64,000 nt of DNA. Source: Lobosporangium transversale. Taxonomy: Eukaryota; Mortierellomycota; Mortierellomycetes; Mortierellales; Mortierellaceae. Location: the NCBI RefSeq assembly GCF_002105155.1, contig NW_019028987.1:550501-614500 (forward strand), given 5' to 3'. Numbering within the stretch: the stretch's first letter is position 1; every line of letters starts with the position of its first letter. This document shows, piece after piece, positions 41,605 through 54,735 of the stretch. The notes under the pieces are model-generated. The model saw only the letters and a program-made list of their open reading frames with translations. It was not told the DNA's origin and did no database searches. Made by a program: the position numbers and the translations under genes.

Positions 41605-44600
41605 TTACCGCAAAAACTCAACAACTCTACGAAGTTTTCCAACAGAAGCCAATAAGAGGCGTAGTGACTTGTTAGGAGCAGTATATAGACTCTTGCTCCG
41701 TTGCTCTCGCTCCACTTTACGCTCCATGACTGTCAGGACGCCCTTCAGCTTCTTAACTTCCGGTACCATGGCCCTCACAATCCTTCTTCGGCTCTCATCC
41801 TGTTCTAGATGGATCAGTAGAATTGTCACAACAGATTCAAACACCATCTCATTCTCACGGTAGGCCTGCGCACTGTCTACCAGGATCTCGATTCCCCCAG
41901 GTGCCCAAAAGACAGAATCTATTGTGTCACGATCACGCGAAAGGTTTTCAATGATATTAAGGCCATGTTTCAGAACCTCCATGTGAGGCTGACTACGATT
42001 ACAAGACTTGATCAATTGGAAGATGATATTGACGACATTATGCTCCACAAGGCGCAAGCAGCTGTTCTTGGATAGTCGTGTGACCACATCTATTATCATT
42101 TTATATAAAATTAGCGCCGTGAAAACAATTGGAGACAATAGCTTCAAAAATATATCTTCCTCCTTACCCAAATGATAGCAGGCTTTAAGGACTGCAGATA
42201 GCTGCCCACTACTGAGCAGGATTTCCAAGGCCATGGTTGTCCGATTTCCAAGTTTCATGTGTTCCTCTGCCGTTGCGTTTGCATACTCAATCCTCTTTCG
42301 GGCTGCTTTAATCTTGGCATTGCAATCCCTGCGAACAAGGTGGCCACGCCACCACGATTGCACTTTAAGGACGGCAGCTTGTTGATGATGAAACTTTTGA
42401 CGGGCCAGAACACCTCGAATCTGAGTTTGCATCCTATACACTAGCACAACCAATCGATACGTCTGTCGTACTTTCACAGCTCGACGCCACCATCGCTGGA
42501 TTGCCAGAGCCGAAGCTTCATGTAATCTCGCAAGTTTCCTGCCTCTGTACCTCCGCCAACAACGTTGGATCACAATGGCAGAGAACGAAATCGATGACAG
42601 CTCAACCCAGCGCATTATAATGCGGCTCCGTTCTTCTAGATGCTGACAAACCCTATCGCGAACAAGATAACCTCGAATGGCGGTCTGAATCATCGTTGCT
42701 GCTACGTTACGCTCGTTCTCAGCCTCCTTAGCCATCGCTCGGGTATGAAGAATATGTCTCCAGCGCCGCTGAATCGCGATTGAAGCCCATCGAAGATCAA
42801 GATAAGCATGCCGTTGCCTCTGTGCAAGCTGGCAAGCTCTCCATGCAGCTTGAATTTTCCTAACAGCCGACCATTGTTCCAAAAACGCCTGTCTTTGAGC
42901 CAGCCCTTCCACACGAGTGCGCCACCTCCTTTGAAAAACAATCGCTGCCCATCGCAGTTCCTGAAAAGCATCACGGACCAATATACCTCTTATGTGAGCT
43001 TGACTGGCAATCACAGAAGTACGAGTCACCTGATAGGCTTGTTGCACCTTTCTACCTTCCAACACCGCACGCCATCTACGTTGAATGTTGATTGCTGCGA
43101 AACGTTGATGTTCGTATATCATACGTTGCTCAGTACCTAGTTGATGTGCTCGCCATCGTCGTTGAATAATTTTCGCTGCCATTTGCAGCCGGATAAATTG
43201 CCAGCGTACATATCTCATGCGTATTGTTGCCTGGATACCAACGATCACATGGAGAGCCATGACCTTTCGTCTTGCAACATGACCACGATAAATTGATTGA
43301 ATAGTAATGACAGCATGCCGTAGTCGCTGATATTTGAATCGGACAATTCGGCCAATGCTGCATGCGCGCCAAAATTGTTGAATAACAGCTGCGCTCCACT
43401 GATACTCCTTGAATGCGCGCTGATCCCGACGTCCTTGTTGCACTGCCCTCCATCTATTTTGAATCACAATTGCTGCGTTCCTGAGACGCACATATTTTTG
43501 ACGCTGAACGTAGCCTCGCCATGTGGCTTGCATTGTCATGCAGGCTCGATTCTCTCGCATAACTTTGATCAACCGTTGACGAAGTAGATAGCCGCGGATT
43601 GTAGCCTGTATATTGATAATATTCGTGCGCGACTCCGCATATTGTGCTCTTGTTTCACGGCCTAACTGCAACGCTCTCCATCGGTTTTGGATAACTCGCG
43701 TAGCATAGCGCACTTGTAGGAACTGGAATTCTTGCCTGCGTCCCTCGATAAATGCCCTGCGGCGCTGTTGAACTGCTAATGCGGCAGTACGAAGCTCATT
43801 ATACCGACGCCGCACAATATTCCCGCGAATAATACTCTGAATGAATATAGTCGCCCTGCGAAGCATTTGGTACTCGTGCTTGACCTCACTGCCGGCGATG
43901 CAGGCGCGCCAACGTGTCTGTATAACATATGCAGCCCAGCGTTTCTCTAGAAACCTATAGCGCAGTGTTCTGGTCATGTTGTATCCACGTATCTGACGTT
44001 GAATGATAATAGCTGCCTGCTGCATCTCTAAAATAGTCTGCTGCGCCAACTTCGCTCGAATAAGGGCTTGAATACGGATAACCCAATTCTTCTGCCACAA
44101 ATAAGTTTGTCGGACACTCCTCCCAGCGACAAATGCCCTCCATCTTCGCTGAATGATGATTGATGCGTTCACAAACCGCATGTAAAGACTTTGAACTCTC
44201 CGGCCCTCTATTAAAGCCTGTCGCCGTGACTGAACCACTTCAACCGCCAGTCGCAGTAATAGAAACTGCTTACGAACCAGATACCCGCGAGCTTGCATTT
44301 GAATCATACACACAGCTCGATGGATCCCCACAACCATGCCATAGTATTGTCGAGCGGCATGTCCACGGCGATATCGTTGAGTAGTCAATGCTGCCCACTG
44401 AAGCTCCACAAATCTTTTCCTCGCCATGAAAGTCCTGAAATAAGCTTGAAGTCTAATCACATTCTCCAACTTGCGGATAGCACGGGTCTGCGCCAAATAC
44501 ATGCGACAGCTTGTCTGAATGAGCAAAGCAGCACTATTCCGCTGTTGCATAAGGGTTTGTAGGCGCCTTCGTGATAGGAACTTGCGGATGTACTTCTGCA

Positions 44601-44891
44601 TCACAAGGGTGGCATTGATCCTCTTCTCTTCCTTCCGACCATAGTGATTTTTACGCCAGATACGCTGAATTGTTTTGGCAGCCTATGCATAAGGAATGTT
44701 AAATAAAATCAATATCTGGTCCTAGTTATACACAACTACATGAAAGGATAATTGCTGAAAGTACCCTGATATCCTTATTTAGGTGCATGATCCTCGCGCA
44801 TAGATAAGTAACAAAGAGAATAACCGCCTTCTCATCCGGTACTCCTACGTTTGCCATGTCTGAATGGCGCACTATTTAAAACAAAACAAAA

Positions 44892-44925
<34 letters not shown>

Positions 44926-47896
44926 AGTGATATTGGTAGTTAGAGAAGCCCGTAATCTAGTCAAGGACAGCTAAAATTCTAAAGAGGCAAGGAGAAGGGC
45001 TTTTCCACCTACAAGTAATAGGGACGCCACCTAGCGCCTGTACTTTGTTGTGCAGCAACCGGTAATTAAATCGATCCATCTCTTTCGCTTGAGTGATGGG
45101 ATCCTTGATATCTCTGGTGTCTATGAACCAACCCTTTCCATCATTGCCTTCTGGTAGCTCCGGCTCGGGCTGATGGAGGCCCTGTTTGTACTCCTCCAAA
45201 AACTTGGCCGAGTCCTTCATCTCATCCATGTCAAGCAATGCAGGATGATAGTAGCTCAGTAACGCCCCGAAAGCACGGCCATCCGAAAATGAGGTAGTAA
45301 AGTTATTGATAGAAAGATTATAGAAGGATCCAATTGCTTGGCACCACTGCAGTAAAGCTGACAGCTGATTGGAAGTGAAGTATACGGTGTCCTAAGAAGC
45401 GTCACAAAAAAATACAATATTAGAAATATGTACTATATAAGGTTGTTATTTGTCCCTCAACAACGTCTAACTTACGACTCTGTCGGGCTGTTCTCTGCCA
45501 TATATCCTTCTGTACTCTTTCTTTAAGGCATCGATTTCTGCCTGGAGCAAACCGAGATCAAGTAGGACGGCAACTTTCCAGTTGAGGATCAATTTCCACA
45601 GCAATCCAAATGTCTTTTCTCGATGTCCCTCAACTATATCTCGAGGAGTGACAACGCCCCCTCGAGTGCCTTCCAAAGATATTCCTTGTTTTACCAGCGC
45701 GTTTAGGGCTAGACTAACATTCTGCTGCATGTGGGCCTTTGAGAGTGTTGGGAATTTCATTTTCTAAAGGGAAAACAGGATAATATCAATAAATATTCAT
45801 AAACGTGCATAATGCTTTGCAATCAGTCATATTATACAGAAGCATGCATACCAGACAGAGATTTAACTCTGGGCAATGTAAATCAATAAGTCGACACAGA
45901 CGAACACCGTCTCTCAAGTCTACTGCCAGGTTCTTAACTGTATAGTCGAATTCGTCGATTGGTGCTTGAATATGGAGCACTGAATAACCCATAAACAGAA
46001 GGTGTCGAATGATGTCTCCTTCACCTAAGAGATAGTTTTTGGATATAGTCAAGAGCAGCGTTCGGCACGATTTGACTTCAGAACCCTGCATCCGATATAT
46101 TGAGTGTGAGGGTCTAGGACTCTGTGTAAACTGAAAATATACTGTTGCGAAACCAATACAAGAAAGCATACCTTGTTGAAGAGACACGGGTCCGAAGGTA
46201 TAAGCCGTGCTATTTTAGCTTTATCCAGAAACAAGATGAGCATGAAAATCCGTTTCAAAATCAGCTTATTCATTGCCTGATTGAATTTTGGACGATTGGA
46301 TAAGATGCGATCTGGTTCGAATTCATCTTCAAGTTGCTTATCATGAAAAATAGCCTGTTAGACAAAAAAAAGAAAGAAAGAAAGAAAGTATGACGTGAGG
46401 AATGGTGGGCGATTTACACGAGATTATAATTTAAGCGATAGTTGATATAAATACCTTATTGATGAATCCTGAAATAACGCTTCTATCAAAATTGGGGTTA
46501 ATTGCTGTCGCCTTCCCAGTTACTGTTTCGAGTCCAAGGACCAGCCATCGGATATCGAATGAGAAGAAAAGGTCGATGATTTCTCGCCTTGCCCCTATGT
46601 CGCCAGCCAGGCTAATGTCCGGCCGAAGTTGAAGTCGGTCTTTGCCTATAGACTCTTCTACTTTGCGCAATACGATCCGAAAAGTATCCGATTGATATAT
46701 TTTGCATGCAGCCGCTCGTGTATGTTCAAACTCAAGTTTATGAGAGTAGTAGCTCCATGATGACGGATCTTTGGCCGAGAATGAATCCAAAGCGACATTA
46801 AACTCGTGATTAAGCCATTGAGAAAAAGAGCGCTCCTGCTTGTCAATCCACTTCTCGTCATACATATCATTGGTAATCACATAAGGCAGTGTACTATATT
46901 CTCCTGCTGATTTCACAGGAATTTCGAGGCCAGATTTAGTTGAGCTGTGTCGGATCATGCTCTGTCTTATGATGCTGCTCTTTCCGTTGAATTTCGGGAC
47001 AACACTTTGTTTAATATTGCGTGAACTAGTAGCTGATGACCGCCGTGAGCTACCGAAGCTTTGGTATTCAGCAATCTGACAATAATATAAAGACTGAATT
47101 AAATTAAATTGGAAAGTAATACTTCAATCTACATAAATGAATAACATCCTTCAATATCTAACACAAAACATACCGGAACCTCACCGCACCCGCGAAGATT
47201 CACAATGAATCGTCTTGAATTGGATTTGAGGATAGCACTGGTACGAATGCTTCCTGTAGTGAGTGGTGTCCAGCAGATGCTAATCTCCATTTTGCTTCGC
47301 GGTGACAAGACCAATGCCTCACTAGCACTGTTATTCGCTTTTGTCTGAAGAGGGTCCAGTTCGGTGATATTAAAACCTTTCTCTTCCATCCTGCAGGTAG
47401 GATCCAGGGTCAACCTCTCAGCTTGGTCGGTTGGGTTCAGTACTATCAGAGTAGCTGTCTTTTTCGTACCCACAACAACCTTGCCAAATTCAAGCCAAGG
47501 TGGAGGCTCGAACGGCGCAAGAACCAGGGCGGGCAAGGCAAAAGTGTTGAGCTCATGATCAAGCGAAGACTGAGCTTTGTTTGAGAGTGGTGTTGGTGTG
47601 GTGGTTGCTGCCATTGCTCCTCCCTTTCCACTATAATATTTACCGTTCAAATTTAAGAAATTATTTGATTGTCGACGTAAATGAACTTTACAATTTGATT
47701 CGAGTTCAGTTCTTGAAAATTTGCGCTTCATGGGAAGTATTGATGGCACATTTAGCAAACGGTTATTGGGTTCATTTTCATCTTTCACTGCATTGTGTTT
47801 TATGTTGATGAGGCAAGTAGCTAAATCGTCGGGATGGTCGTCGGGATGGTCGTCAGGATGGGGGAAATTGCTGTTATATGAGCTCAAATTAGTCAT
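41605..47896 (-). CDS. ASPM: Abnormal spindle-like protein (ASPM/Asp homologue)
   Basis: Eight exons on the minus strand: 47174-47896, 46455-47075, 46172-46354, 45852-46085, 45476-45763, 45013-45391, 44765-44871 and 41605-44682; 1,870 aa. The N-terminal ASH domain is at ~125-240 (EPPPWLEFGKVVVG.KKTATLIVLNPT). The conserved ASPM middle follows (LFFSFDIRWLVLGLETV, RIFMLILFLDKAKIARLIP, YLLGEGDIIRHLLFMGY). Two calponin-homology domains come next (NLAVDLRDGVRLCRLIDLHCP; FSDGRAFGALLSYYHPALLD), then VPDEKAVILFVTYLCARI. The 3.1-kb last exon encodes about 31 IQ-type calmodulin/light-chain sites (IQRRWRA, IQ..IRGYLVR), then an armadillo-like tail. Known role: microtubule minus-end and spindle-pole organiser. 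The model matches the full animal architecture. Confidence 0.95.
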
Positions 47897-50659
47897 AGCT
47901 TGATCAGTTGCTCTATTGGTGACAACTCTGCAGCATACAAAACCCTGGCACGGAGATCCCGCTGCGAAAAAGAATGGGGTATACGAAATAAACTGAGGTT
48001 GGTGGCGAAAAGGTTATTTTACCTTCACAATCCGCCCTGCATGAGATTGGTGGTCACACTGCTGGTTCTGTCTCCCTCTTGTAATAAAACGAGCCTGGTT
48101 GCCAGAGGAAGCCATGCACAACATTACAATAATATTTTCTGCAGCTAGCATGCAAAGTTGATAAGCTCAACTACCAAGATATAATTATGTGCACTTGCGT
48201 GAAATGACGACGCACCGGTACCCCGTGTTTTCTTTGACAAGAACCCTTTTTACTCCTAGGGAAACGCTCGGCCAAAGTCACATTCCTATAAACCTTGGAT
48301 CACAGTCGAATTCCATGTTATCCAGAGTCATCCATATCCTTTTTATGCCCAAGTCCAAGTATTCAACTCATTCCTCGAGTCTCAGTAAAAGCAGAAAGAC
48401 CGAGGCCACCAGATATATGTGGTTTTACGTGTCGAGCATTGAGCCTTTTTTTTTGCATTCCTAACGTTGATGTATATACATCAAAAAATAACCACTTCTG
48501 TTCTCCCTTTTTTTATCCGACATCTGAAGAGCTCTGAGCCATGAGGCCTCTTTTATTTAGAAAAGGGGTAAAAGGAGAAGGATGATAGTGGAATAACATC
48601 AGCAAAAGTGCTATTCATGCACATGTTTTTTATGTGTCTTATCGTAACTCTCTCTCTCACTCTGTCGTTAGACTCGTTTCGAGTCGTTGTTCGTGATTTT
48701 AAGTAGGTGTTTATAGGAGAAGGACAGAGGGAGGGAGATATTGACAATTTGGTGAACCATGCGTCTGATCTGGGTAGAGAACCAATGACCTCAGCATGTT
48801 GGGTGCAATTTATTATTAAAAATAACGAGAACAAAGAAGGAAATATACAAGGACACTGCATCTCATATGGATCTTCATAAAATAAGATGGGGAACAACCA
48901 AAGTCGGTTCTGTGCTAGATGTACTTTTCGGTCTGCTCTATTATTGATATGCTCCAATGCATAATAAACTCTTTTGGATGTGTTTGTAGGAACATTAAAG
49001 TTCGTGTCAATGTTAGCTTCTGTGCTTGGAAGTATTGGAGGATAAATAAAAAGCAATTGGCTGAGGAGAGACAGCTCTCCCCTCCACATGACGTTGACAT
49101 CCACGCACTGGGAATGTTGCACGTCGCGTAAATGCGATTTTTTTCCCAGTTGCAGTAAGCTGCGCCCGAAATCTCCTTGCTGCTTTGCCTGCCCGTCCTC
49201 AACTCCCAGTTACTGAAGTGTTTTTATCTCCATTACCGAACAAATCTCCCGCTATACTCTAGGAAGATCGTTCTTGCTTGATCAAGCAAAGGAAAAAATG
49301 TTCATCACACTTAACTATACTAATATATATTTCCGTCAACATTAGATTTTCATCATGAACGGATGTGAAGATCATATAATAAAATCTATACACCTTTGTG
49401 TAAGAAAACACTTCCCTCATGATCCTGTTACGTTTTGTTTAAGAAGGACTATGCGGTCGAGGAAAAAAACGAATCTTGGATTCATTTCATGCAAACTGTT
49501 TTTCTAGTCATCTTAACAAGAGATGACTCCCTTGGGCTATGGTGTGGACCGTGTTATTGTTATTGTGTGGAAGTTTGTGTGTGGATGGGTTTGGATTGTT
49601 GGAAATGATGAGAAGGCATATGGTCCTGTCTTTGCCTCAACCTTTAGCTTTGCCCTCATCATTGCGAAAAAGACACAATGCACATGCATCACACGCATGC
49701 ACTTGCATGCAAGGCTAGGCTTCCAGGTTCCCATCTATCCCAACTTGTGTCTGTCTGTGTACCAAATTATCATTTGTGATGTCTATTACTCAAGGAGGGA
49801 ATAGAACAAGTACTGACTGAATAGATACAGTCAGTATACCCTGGTTAGAATCCAACGATTAACAACAGTATCAATAATAAAGACGCGTCCCAACCTCCTT
49901 CCTTTCCTCCTTTTACATCCCTAATTGATCTATTTGATCACTTTATTCTATTGGGTGGTCTTTCTGCTCCTGTTCCAGTTAGCTTTGCAATGTCGCCTGT
50001 CCTTTAACATTGTTGCTTATTGCTGCCTGTTTTAACTGACAATAGTTTATATAGACAATGATGGTACAATCGTCGTCCAATTCTTTTTTTTTTTTTTTTT
50101 TTTTTCTTAAAAAAAAAAAAAAAAAAAAAAGGAAAAGAAGGATCCAAGGCGGTATAAAATACCGTCTTCAGATCTTCTCCACAATTCCGCGCTCGACATA
50201 TCCTTCCATCCTGTATTTCTTGTCCAATGAAATAAAAAAACAAAACAAAAGCTTCGCCTCCCTTTTCTGCGCCATTTAGTTAATGTTATACAGTGGTGCG
50301 AATACATGTTTAAAAGTATACAAGTATATTGCATATACTTCTGTAATATATCAATCACATAAGCACAGGCGAAGCCTTCATTTCCTCCCTTTCCCTTGCT
50401 TCCCTGGCATTCAGCTCGAGTTTTTTTTACCAACACACGAATCAAAACATGTACAATCCATGCACACTCTTATCCTCCTTCTATTTTCTTTTTTCTTTTT
50501 TTTTTTCTTTTTTTTTTTTTACGCCAACGTTTACATTTCGCTACTCTGTAAAAAACCAACGTTTTTCTTTCTTTCTCTTCATCCCCACTCTCTCTTTTTA
50601 AAAAAAAGCACACAGATTATTAACAAACATCAAAAACATACAGCAGATATAAAGACATC
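47897..50659. other. 2.8-kb spacer upstream of ASPM and the 230-aa gene
   Basis: No convincing gene. It contains a T/A palindrome at about 50083-50130, and a pyrimidine-rich stretch at about 50460-50610 just upstream of the plus-strand gene, likely its promoter or leader. An open stretch on the minus strand (48553-49122) lacks an ATG and conserved features. Confidence 0.6.
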
Positions 50660-51352
50660 ATGGAATATGCCACTTCACTTCCTCACTTCCGTGAGTCCTT
50701 CACTTCCTTCGAGTCTCCTTCAGATTACACTTATTCAAACACATGCATTGCTCCTCTCTCTGCATCCTCTCTGCAAGCATACAACTCCATGAATTCATCC
50801 ATGATGACCAAGAAGAGGAAAGCACACGACTTTGATTTCCCACTGCAGAACAAGGATGAATCTCATGCACCCAAGCGTTTGATGTTTAATCAAAGCCATA
50901 ACCATGGTGTTATTGCTTTCCCCAGTACTCGCCAGCGCCAAGAATCTAACTGTTCTGTGGCCTCGACTTCATCCTGGTCGTCATCTGCATCCTTTTCCAC
51001 TGTTTGCTCGTCCGCAACAATCCCAACCACCGCCGCTCTCCCTGATCTCTCTTCATCTCCGACAAATCGATCCATGTCATCTCGTTCGCCTTCCCCATCC
51101 TCCGAGTTGGGATCCGACTCTGAGGAATTCAACCCCTTGTGGCATCTCTGCGATGCAATTGCGCTGTCCGAGAGGCAGCGCACGTCTGTTAATGGAACTG
51201 CGAAGCAATTAACACTGCCTAACACAATGCACAACCAGGTCAATGATAGTATGTATGGTCTCAAGATCGTGTTCCTAGAACCGAATTGGTTAGCTGAGCA
51301 TATTGCTAAATCTAAAAAGGTGGCTGCGCTCAAGAAGCAGCGTCGCCAATAG
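50660..51352 (+). CDS. Ser-rich protein of unknown function with nuclear-type basic motif, 230 aa
   Basis: A single open frame starting MEYATSLPHF, preceded by a pyrimidine-rich leader typical of active genes here. It has a basic cluster KKRKAHDFDFP (~residue 50), a Ser/Thr-rich middle (SSWSSSASFS, SMSSRSPSPSSELGSDSEEF) with many potential phosphorylation sites, and a conserved-looking C-terminal part (NPLWHLCDAIALSERQRT; YGLKIVFLEPNWLAEHIAKSKK). The end is a basic helix (KKVAALKKQRRQ). No enzyme domain or membrane segment is seen and I do not recognise the family. Composition suggests a nuclear or regulatory protein. It stands alone between two multi-kb spacers. Confidence 0.75.
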   Translation: MEYATSLPHFRESFTSFESPSDYTYSNTCIAPLSASSLQAYNSMNSSMMTKKRKAHDFDFPLQNKDESHAPKRLMFNQSHNHGVIAFPSTRQRQESNCSVASTSSWSSSASFSTVCSSATIPTTAALPDLSSSPTNRSMSSRSPSPSSELGSDSEEFNPLWHLCDAIALSERQRTSVNGTAKQLTLPNTMHNQVNDSMYGLKIVFLEPNWLAEHIAKSKKVAALKKQRRQ

Positions 51353-52136
51353 AACAAGTAACTGGCGATTGCACCAGCTCATTCATTTCTTTTATATACA
51401 TACTTTTTTATATTACTCTTCCAACAAGAAGGCTAAGATGTCTTTACAATTAATGATACTCACTGGTTGTTTAGGCGTTGGCTTTCATTCATGCGTTTAT
51501 TTGATTAGTATAATTTTTTCCCCCCTTTCTTTATTCTGTATATAGTCTACTCTCTTTTTTTTTATTCATCTCAGAGGGTCTTCATTGTGTTCATTTGTGT
51601 ACCAACAAACAAACAAAAGAAATCAATACGGTTTATTTGCATATATTCGGTCTTTAGCGTCATAGCGTTTTCCAACTTCCTTCTCTTATTAAATAAAAAA
51701 TCCCTTTTTCTTGCACAACATCTGAGTGTGCTCACAACAGTTTGCTCGGAACCATTCCAAATGACAATAAAAAGATCAAAAAGTGGTGTATTTTCAAAGA
51801 ATTTCTGTATGTCATTATTTCGATACACGCACACAAAAAAATATTCATTAAGGTCATGAAAATCCTCTTCCTTCAGTAACATTATTCTGAGGGTTTCTGG
51901 GGTGATGATCCCAAAAAAAAAAAGCCGGTTACTGAATATTATTAATTATAGGAAAACCACATTTTAGTATATATTATTGTATTATACTATTATTTTTTTT
52001 ATTAGTCTGCATGTTATCACTACGAAAGAGCAAAAAATTCTGGCATCTAAATTTTATAAATTGCTTTGCCTGTCTCCGTGAGCAACCTGGTCAGTGCAAA
52101 GGGCGAGGGCCATCATGCGCCTAGGCTTGACTATTG

Positions 52137-52213
52137 TTTGGTTTGGATCGGGGTAGTTTAGTTATGGTTTGGTTGGTTTGATTTGGTTTGGTTTGGTTTG
52201 GTTTGGTTTGGTT
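52137..52213. repeat. TTTGG pentamer microsatellite
   Basis: Imperfect then perfect copies of GGTTT/TTTGG; the last six or so are perfect. It lies in the intergenic region. It is strand-asymmetric G/T DNA, but the unit does not match a telomere repeat of the TTAGGG type. Confidence 0.9.
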
Positions 52214-54011
52214 TTATCTTTGACTATTTCCACAGAGGAAGAATAACATTCCTCAGACCCTGTCAGTTGATCATCAATGCAACTTCAAAATAAAAAAGAC
52301 CACACAATTGAAAGAAAGGAGAGAGGAGAAAGGGGAAGGGGGAAAAGGGAAGGGGGAAAAGGGAAGAGAACGGACCAATGGTGCATTGAAGCGCATTGAT
52401 CCAAAGCAACAAAGAACTCAAAGTGCATGAAAATGTAACAAATATTCCAGCACACAGTCAAAGTTACAGGACATGAAACCGAGCCATCATGATCATCATC
52501 AACGTTTTATTGACACAAACAAAGGAGATTAAGAGGTCGGTCAGTTTTTTTTTCTTTTACAAGGCATATACTGCGGTCAACTAATCGGTGATCTTCCAAA
52601 TTGAAAAAATATCTATTATACACACATAGAGCTGCAAAATTTTTTTCTTTTTCGTCATTGTTTCCATGACACAATGCAGTGTGCACGGTTAGAATTAAAG
52701 ACCCCCATAGTCTTCCGGAATTGACAAAGAAAAAGCGATATACTCGGGAAAAGGAGACAAGGGCATAACATATTTGTCTCCACGGGAGTTTGCTATGCAT
52801 GTGGTTTTTTATACCATTTTGCTTGTCCTCAAGCTCTAGCTATCATGTTATCGTGAGCGAGTATTTCTTGGAAGGGTAAATGTGGCATCAAGACCCGCCA
52901 CCTCAAAACGATGTCAATACCACACACTTATCAAAAAAATCAGAGTGTCTTCGCTAACCACACTTAATATTTCTCTCTTCCATTCACATTCACGAGAAAA
53001 CGCGTTAGTAAGACAAAAAATCGTTTTTTTTTTTTTTTTTTTTTTTTTTTCTAAAGACTTCGGTTTGGCACCATTGTGGCGTGGCGTAGAAAACAAAGAA
53101 AAAAATATGGCAAGACGATAGAGCCGGTAAGTCCGTTGCCACTATCAGAGAAAAGGGTGTGTCCTGATGGCACATACAATATCAGAGCCACTTATATCTC
53201 GTGATCACTTGTTAAAATTACATCCAAGTCAAACTCTGAACCTCAGTCGCTCCTCACAAAAGTCTGTTAAATTACACCACATTGGGTCAATTTTTTTTTT
53301 TTTTTTTTTTTTTTTACAATAGTGGGTCTGCATTCCAGAAGCATTGAGTAAAATTTGGCATCCATTGTTACTACCGAAGTATAGCCTCGAAAACATTTTT
53401 GGTAGGTGAATTTTGCTAACCAGGGAAAATCTCTTGTACCAGTGGAGGTTCTTTAAACGACATACAAGTTACAATTTTCTATGAGAAATCTGATGAACTC
53501 CTAAGCTTGGAGCTTAGGCAGCGATTGAAACATTCTTTCGTGGGTGAAAGGCGGTCAAGAGCAGAAACAGCATCTCTTTATATATTCTATCGCCTGTAAT
53601 TCGTGCAAATCTTCATATGAAAGCAAAAAACGCATTTTATTTTCTATAGTATTACTATCATCTCATGCCCTGAGGTTCTCGAGGGGACTTCAATGATCAG
53701 AAAAAAGAAAATATGATGCAGTTTGTTCTTTAAAGCATCACATCTCTGAAATAATAGATAAATGAGTCTTCAATTGTAGAGAAAAGATCGCCTTGGCATA
53801 TCTATTTATGGACTTTGGAGCTGGTGTCGGTTTTGTTCTTGCGTTCAGAGAGAAGCAGTGCGGCTAATTGGGGACAGAGGACGAAGACTAGCATGATGGC
53901 TAATTGTTGTCTTAAAAAAAGCGCTCCAGTTTGTTGTATAGCTTCCGTCGCCTCATGAGTGGTTGCTATAGCACGCGTCTTAAGATGCCAAGGTTATTTC
54001 TCGACCATTCA

Positions 54012-54158
54012 TTATTCAAAGTAAGGCGAATGACCATGGCCGCATTGGCCATCTCTAGGGTCTATTCCGCCGATAAGAACGTTTAGGTCAACCTGATTGA
54101 AGGTGCTTAGAGCCACTATCGCCTGTATCTCGTATCCGATAGCCAATAGTGGATGATT
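54012..54158 (-). pseudogene. isolated coding-like C-terminal fragment
   Basis: Forty-nine codons open on the minus strand ending in TAA. The fragment reads as a plausible protein end, with GYEIQAIVALSTFNQV and IGGIDPRDGQCGHGHS. No ATG, splice-linked upstream exon or family was found. It is most likely a relic of a gene or mobile element. Confidence 0.3.
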
Positions 54159-54735
54159 CCTTCCTAGCTATAGGTTCACACTAGATCCTATTTGTAGTAA
54201 TCGTTCCTGCTGGTATTTAATATTTGTCTAGACTGGCCAAAATAGAAGAGCCCATTCAAGATAGCTTTTTGCTATATACATCTTTGACACTTGTCTCTTT
54301 TGGTGGCAGCGCCGCTTGTTCCTACACCATGAATTTTGAGTCATTTAGTCATTACAAAGACAGATGTGTTAATGGGCGCAGTAATTTGTATTGGAAATAT
54401 CAGTCTCAAACGAGCATGTGCATTCTGTTTATTTAGCACCCCAGATCTTAATGGGAAAGGTGGCCTGAAATAAAGTTAACGGGTATTTTTGCCTGCCCAA
54501 TCGCCTTGGGCAAATACTCTCTTTGCTGGAATAGAAACACCAGTTGGCAATGGCAGACACGAGTATGGGAGTATGAATGTGGGAAACAATAAATGGGTTT
54601 GAAAAACTTAATTATAAGCAAGCTTAGTATAAACAATATGTTTGATGCGTGTTTATTCGCATCTTTTACATAATACGCACACTGGTATAGTTATGTCGAG
54701 CAACTCTCGCATAAACCAACTATCCCTCTTATTGA

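Larger units (their letters stand above)
51353..54735. other. 3.4-kb spacer with repeats and one coding fragment
   Basis: Mostly AT-rich. It includes a TTTGG pentamer array (52137-52213), a purine-rich GGGAAGGGGGAAAA stretch (52317-52372), and T tracts at 53024-53050 and 53291-53315. A minus-strand segment, 54012-54158, has an open, well-composed reading frame but no visible start. No complete gene is seen. Confidence 0.5.

Noticed and set aside
48553-49122. 189-codon open stretch on the minus strand
   Set aside because: It begins at GTG with no ATG for the conserved length, is hydrophobic/Ser-rich without motifs, and lies in an AT-rich spacer. It is treated as chance.
52137-52213. TTTGG array as a possible interstitial telomere
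   Set aside because: The pentamer does not match TTAGGG-type telomere repeats and it grades into simple sequence, so it is a microsatellite.
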